Source of the DNA: Apteryx mantelli
Taxonomy: Eukaryota > Chordata > Aves > Apterygiformes > Apterygidae
DNA length: 64,000 bases
NCBI RefSeq assembly: GCF_036417845.1
Contig: NC_090011.1
Span: 1,240,001-1,304,000 of the forward strand
Direction of reading: 5' to 3'
Shown: in pieces, positions 59,515 through 64,000 of the stretch
How the letters are laid out: each line of letters opens with the position of its first letter
Numbering within the stretch: position 1 is the first letter of the stretch
Program-made: the position numbers and the translations under genes
The notes under the pieces: generated by a model
Database searches by the model: none
Told to the model about the DNA's origin: nothing
Seen by the model: the letters and a program-made list of their open reading frames with translations, nothing else

Positions 59515-59535
59515 ACCGACTGCTGAAAGAACACA
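59515..59535 (+). CDS. Array heptad exon D3 (DRLLKEH)
   Basis: 21 nt, phase 1, after cttttacag, before gtaagt. Confidence 0.8.
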
Positions 59536-59885
59536 GTAAGTGGCCTTTCCTTTCTGATACTTCTTTGGCAACCATGAACTGCTGGGATGTCTTGGGGCAC
59601 CTGCTGAGCTCAGGAAAGCCTCCTGGCCTCCGCCAGTTGTGCAGGGACACATGGTGTTGTGATAATGAAGGCCCTGTAAAAAGGGAAGGCCATTACGTCA
59701 AAGGATCTCCTTGGGACCAAGGCTGAGAAGTTGATCCTGGAGTGCCCTTGGTGCAGAACCCGGACCATGAAGAGAGCTGCAATGAGGGGAAGGGAGAAGT
59801 CAGCAAAGGCCTGGGTGGGGAGCCGTGGCGGGCTCTGAGCGCAGTGGGCTGTCTTTGCTAAGTGCCTTTTCCCTTCCTTTTGTAG

Positions 59886-59906
59886 CTCAGGTGAAAGAAG
59901 AAAAGG
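59886..59906 (+). CDS. Array heptad exon E3 (TQVKEEK)
   Basis: 21 nt, phase 1, after ccttttgtag, before gtaagt. The previous exon ends in A, so the first codon is Thr. Confidence 0.8.
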
Positions 59907-60149
59907 GTAAGTGGTCTGCACTGCCTGGGACATGGGCCTTGTGGAGAGGTCGCATGGTGAGAGGGAGTTGCTGGCGTCCAAAGCCGCGGGGCTTCTTGGG
60001 GCAGGCAAGGAGCCCCTCGCTGTAAGCAGGAGTGGAGCTGCTGCCCCTGTGCAGGCTGCCCAGTGGAGGTCTTCCTCTTTAGCTGCAGCCTGCCTGGCAG
60101 GCTTGCCTGAGGAACAGGTGCATGTGGGAGGGAGGCAGAGAGGGACGGA

Positions 60150-60590
60150 CGGCAGACCTGGAATGAGGCGTGAGCAAAGGAAGGCAGGAAGAAGGTGAGG
60201 AGAGGAGGAAGCGATAAGCAGGGCAAGAAGGAGGGAAGGAAGCCATTAAGGCTGAGTGGAAGGGAAGGGAAGGGAAGGGAAGGGTGGAGGTGTGGCAGGG
60301 CATCAGGGCTTGGGGAAGGGCTTGCAGAAGGCAGGCTGGAGGGAGGGAAGGAAGGGTGAAAGGAAAGAAGGCAGGAAGGAAGGGCTGCCAGAAGGCTTTG
60401 GATGGCTTGAGAGAAGGCAGAAGCAGAGGTCAGAAGGGATAAAGAGGGAAAGGAGAGAAGGGAGACACACAGTATGGGAGGCTGAAGGAAGGAAGGAAGG
60501 ATTTAAAGAAGGTTTTGGCTGGATTGAAGGAAGGCAGGAGAAGAGGCTAGAAGGGGTAAAGATGGGAATGAGAGACAGGAGAAACTGAGA
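60150..60590 (+). repeat. Intronic purine-rich tract
   Basis: Sub-repeat partner of 57700-58110, again with a (gggaa)n core. Confidence 0.85.
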
Positions 60591-60866
60591 ACGGGAGCAC
60601 TCTGAATTCTCCTGTGAACACCATTGAGCTCGTGTGGGCTCTCTGCCTCAGGTAGAGCATGCACAGCGATGGCCTTTGTTTAGGTGTGTGAGCCCAGGTG
60701 CCAAGGGTCTTCCCAGGGCAGGGCTGCACAGCAGCACAGTGCTGGACTAGTTGCCAAAGGCTGCTGCCTTCTCCCGAGAATCATAACCTGACCAGGGTAC
60801 TCCCCAAGCACTTTGTGCAATGCCTCCCCCAGCAGTTTGTAACGGCCCTTCTGCTTTCTTTTGCAG

Positions 60867-60887
60867 GGCAACTGCAAGCCCAGCTAG
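60867..60887 (+). CDS. Array heptad exon A4 (GQLQAQL)
   Basis: 21 nt, phase 1, after ttttgcag, before gtgagt. Confidence 0.8.
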   Translation, partial: GNCKPS

Positions 60888-61089
60888 GTGAGTGCTTCCT
60901 GGTGTGTGAGAGAGGCTCCTTGTTGCTGGAGGGGAAGGTGGGAATGGGGAGCACTGTGTGTCCGTGGGGCCAGCCCTTCACTCATGTGGCCAGGAAGGAA
61001 GCCTGTTGCTTGCCTCCCAGGGTGTCCCTTGCCCGCCTGCCCTCCGCTGCCACGATTGCCCTTGCGGGCTGGAGTGAGCAGGCAGCAGG

Positions 61090-61395
61090 AAAGGAGGAGG
61101 GAAGGAAGTGTGTGAGGTGGACTATCAGGGCAGGGAAGGGCTGAAGGGAGGAAATGAGGAAGGTAGGATGGAGGGGAGGCGATTAGGTGGTGGATGAATG
61201 GAATGGAGGCTGGTAGGAAGAAAGGGAGGTAAGTGGGAAGGAAGGGAGGGGAGAAGGAAGAGGAGTGGCAGGAATGAAGGGAAAGAAGGAGGAGAAAGGT
61301 CCATCAGCCTTGAAGGAAGGGAGGACTAGAGGATGGAAGGGGGAAAGAGAGATATGAGAGAATGGAGGAAGGGAGGGCGGTAGGAATATGAAGTT
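61090..61395 (+). repeat. Intronic purine-rich tract
   Basis: Third near-identical copy of 49430-49735 (others at 56165). Confidence 0.85.
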
Positions 61396-61649
61396 TCCTG
61401 TGAAGAAAAGCCAGCACCTGTGAGCTCTCTTTGGCTCGAGTGGGTCTCCACGGCAGTGTCCTTTGCTTGGCTGTGTGACCCCAGCCGCCAAGGGGTTTTC
61501 CCAGGGCAGGTACCAGCATAGACATGGACTATCCAATGCAGGCTGTCATCTTGTGTAGGATATTAAAAGCTTTGAGGAGTGCTTCCCCAGTGCTTCCTGT
61601 AATCCAAGCACCAGCAGTTTCTACCCCCCCCTTCTCCTTTCTTGTGCAG

Positions 61650-61670
61650 GGCAACTTCAAGGACAGATAG
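61650..61670 (+). CDS. Array heptad exon B4 (GQLQGQI)
   Basis: 21 nt, phase 1; copy of 49990-50010. Confidence 0.8.
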   Translation, partial: GNFKDR

Positions 61671-62195
61671 GTGAGTACCCCTGAGCATATGAGAGTGGCT
61701 CCTTGTCCATCGAGCAAAGATGGGCATGGGGAGATCGTTGTGTCCATAGGCAAAGCCCTTCTCCCTGTCTGCCAGAAACAGAGCCTGCGACTTGCAAGGT
61801 GTCCCTTGTTTGGCGCCCTTTGACGCCAGCTGCCAAGGGCTTTCCCAGGGCAGGTCTTGGTGTCAGCACACACCTGGACTTGACAGTGGAGGCGGTTGTC
61901 TTCTCAGGGCAATCCAAACCTTACCACAGTGCCCATTTCAGGGCTTTCTTCATAGTACCTGTGCTTCAGGCTAGGCACTGCTGCGTGATGGTGAGGGCCT
62001 GCAAAGGCTGAGAGGAGCCCCTGGGGGCCCCAGACTGGGCAGGCAAAGGAGTTGCCGTTCTACTGAAGGGCATCCCTCATGGAGCCAGGCTGTACTCTTC
62101 CCAGCACGGAGAGAACAAACCAACCGCTCTCCCCAAGAACATCACAGCCGCCGAGGAGCACTTCTTTGCTAACTGCCTCTGCCTTTCTGTTGTAG

Positions 62196-62216
62196 AACGG
62201 ATGCAGGAGGAAAAGG
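62196..62216 (+). CDS. Array heptad exon C2 (ERMQEEK)
   Basis: 21 nt, phase 1; copy of 50536-50556. Confidence 0.8.
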
Positions 62217-62385
62217 GTAAGTTCCCTCTGATGCCTGAGAAATTCCCCTTGCAGAGAGACAGTGAGTGTCCTAGCAAGAGGGCCCTGCCGCTGTCCATGG
62301 GCCTCGTAAGTGGGAGGGCAGGAAAACCGCCATTGTTCAGAAGGCTCTCTCTCCAAAAGACTGACCTCTCTCTTGCCTTTTACAG

Positions 62386-62406
62386 ACCGACTGCTGAAAG
62401 AACACG
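62386..62406 (+). CDS. Array heptad exon D4 (DRLLKEH)
   Basis: 21 nt, phase 1; copy of 50726-50746. Confidence 0.8.
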
Positions 62407-62976
62407 GTAAGTGACCTTTGCTTTCTGGTACTTCTTTGGCAACCGTGAACTGCTGGGCTGTCTTGGGGCACCTGCTCAGCTCAGGAAAGCCTCCTGGCCA
62501 CAGTGAGGTAACCCCGATCCCGCTGCAACCCCGGGCAGGCCAGGCTCTTGAGGAACACCTGGCACCATGCCTCCAGGGTGCTCTCCTCTCCAGCCTCTCC
62601 AGGTCCTGCCCAGCTCTTGAGAACTCGGCAGCCCACAGCTGGGTGCTCCATGGCAGGGGTGGCCAGCAGAGCCCTGCAAGGAAGGGCAGAGGCACTTCCC
62701 TGCAGCCCTCCATCAGGCAGGCTCTTCCTCATGCAGCATACCATTGCCCTCAGGGTGCTGAGAGCACATGGCTGCCTCAGCTCCTGCAGAGCATATCTGC
62801 TCCCTGACAGGGCCGCAACTCCATATCCCCATGCCCACAGAGCCCTTCTCTTCCTGGGGAGCATGAACTCCAAGTAGGGGTAGGGAGAAGGAACCAAATG
62901 CTTGTGTGTGGAGTGCCGGTGGGGTGTGAGCGCAGTGCCCTGTCTTTACTAAGTGCCTTTTCCCTTCCTTTTGTAG

Positions 62977-62997
62977 CTCAGGTGAAAGAGGAAAAGG
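62977..62997 (+). CDS. Array heptad exon E4 (AQVKEEK)
   Basis: 21 nt, phase 1; copy of 51317-51337. Last exon in the window; the gene runs off the right edge. Confidence 0.8.
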
Positions 62998-63249
62998 GTA
63001 AGTGGTCTGCGCTGCCTGGGACATGGCCCTTCTGGGGAGATGCCACGCAGAAGAAGGAGCTGCTGGTGTCCAAAGACACAGGGCTTCTTGGGGCAGGCAA
63101 GGAGCCCGTTGCTGTGAGCATTTGTGGAGCCACTGCCACTCTGGGGGCACCCCAGCAGAGGTCTTCCTCTTCAGCTAGAGCCTGCCCAGGGGGGTTGCCT
63201 GGGGAAGGAGACGATGTGGGAGGTGGCAGAGAGGGAAGGAAGGCAGAAC

Positions 63250-63560
63250 TGAACTAAGGTGGGAGGGAGGGAGGGAAGAAGGGTAGAAGAGAAGGATGAG
63301 AGAAGTAGGCAAAGAAAGAGGGAAGGAAGCCTATGGGTTTGAAGGGAAGGGAAGGGAATGGCTGAAAGGCCAAAGGAAGAAATTGCAGAAGGAAGGGCAG
63401 AAGGAAGGACCGGAAGAAGGGAAGAAAGGCAGAAGGAAGGAGTGTCAGAAAAAAGGGCAATATGGCAGAAGGAAGGGAGGGAGGAACTTAAAAGGATGGG
63501 ATGGATTGAAGGAAAGGAAGAGAACTGGATCAACAGGTTAAACACAGGCATGAGGGATAA
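63250..63560 (+). repeat. Intronic purine-rich tract after the type E exon, unit 2
   Basis: Copy of 51590-51900. Confidence 0.85.
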
Positions 63561-64000
63561 TAGGAAGGCAGGGTGGGAGGAGTATCAGTGTTGCTGTGAG
63601 CAAAAGCCAGCTTGAAGGGGCTCTGCCTGTCTCAGGTGGGCCTCCACAGCAATGTCTTTTGTTTGGCCGTGTGACCCCAACTGCCAAGGGGTTTCCCAGG
63701 GCAGGGCTGGACATCAACACAATGCTGGACTAGTTGCCGAAGGCTGCTGCCTTCTCCCAAGAATCATAACCCTACCAGGGTACTCCCCGAGCACTCTGTG
63801 CAGTCCCTCTCAGGGACATAAGCTGCCTCTCAGCTGACAGAAGTAACAGCTCCACTTTTCTTTTACACCTAGCTCCATTGCCCCACAAGACAAGTATGCA
63901 GCTCTAATCAGAACTTAATGCCACCATTCTCCTGGAAACTGAGTCCAGTACTTCTCAGAGCAACCTAACAGGGGAAACAGGACAAGTCAGGGAAGACCCA

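Larger units (their letters stand above)
56583..61509 (+). repeat. 4,927-bp extra segment in unit 2, two 2.45-kb sub-repeats
   Basis: Absent from unit 1 between 49849 and 49850. Both edges carry the same cccagggcagg, so the segment looks like the product of unequal exchange at that short homology. Inside, about 56583-59052 and 59053-61509 are tandem copies (offset about 2,450-2,470) with clear divergence, each holding an A-B-D-E run of heptad exons and lacking type C. Confidence 0.85.
52340..63999 (+). repeat. Tandem array unit 2 (11,660 bp)
   Basis: Copy of 45607-52339 with 4,927 extra bases at 56583-61509. It starts at the empty CR1 target AACTAAT (52340) and ends at 63999; base 64000 is the first A of the next AACTAAT, so a third unit or the array edge lies just outside the window. 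Confidence 0.92.

Overview
The window is vertebrate nuclear DNA, almost certainly from a bird. It carries several CR1 LINEs, the dominant avian retrotransposon, a gamma-like endogenous retrovirus (ERV), and genes built from AG/GT-bounded small exons. There are no bacterial-style operons. The gene content points to the butyrophilin (BTN)/BG immune family: signal peptide, transmembrane exon, a run of 21-nt phase-1 exons each coding one heptad of a coiled coil, and a B30.2/SPRY exon. A galliform MHC-B or comparable BG/BTN cluster would look like this, but species and locus cannot be fixed from sequence alone.

Left part (1-19.6 kb): mostly transposon debris. A solo LTR lies on the minus strand at 396-1098. 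A nearly full-length minus-strand CR1 (1586 to about 13.76 kb) has been split by a 7.9-kb ERV (3318-11219) that is flanked by a perfect 5-bp target duplication. The ERV keeps both LTRs, a coiled-coil gag with an in-frame stop, a protease-RT-RNase H frame, a broken integrase and an env spread over several frames. No host gene is supported from 13.8 to 19.6 kb.

Middle part (19.6-33 kb): one gene that can be assembled exon by exon, with every internal junction in phase 1 and a total of 1,086 nt (361 codons plus stop). It codes a signal peptide, an optional 12-residue exon, a transmembrane segment, ten 21-nt heptad exons plus 24-, 18- and 27-nt small exons, then a B30.2 domain. No Ig-domain exon was found between signal peptide and membrane segment, which is unusual for this family. 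A decayed second B30.2 exon follows at about 33.5 kb, and two related coiled-coil exons with phase-1 acceptors lie at 38.2 and 39.2 kb.

Right part (43.9-64 kb): a young, nested tandem array. A 6,733-bp unit (45607-52339) is followed by an 11,660-bp copy (52340-63999), nearly identical where they overlap; the second copy holds 4,927 extra bases made of two diverged 2.45-kb sub-repeats. The units contain fifteen more 21-nt heptad exons of the same five types as the SPRY gene, a 66-nt exon present twice, and long purine-only tracts in the introns. A CR1 element with a 7-bp target duplication marks the left edge; the empty site is seen at 52340, and the window ends on the next one. This part appears to be the heptad-exon section of one or more further BG/BTN-like genes in active expansion; their membrane, SPRY or final exons are not in view.
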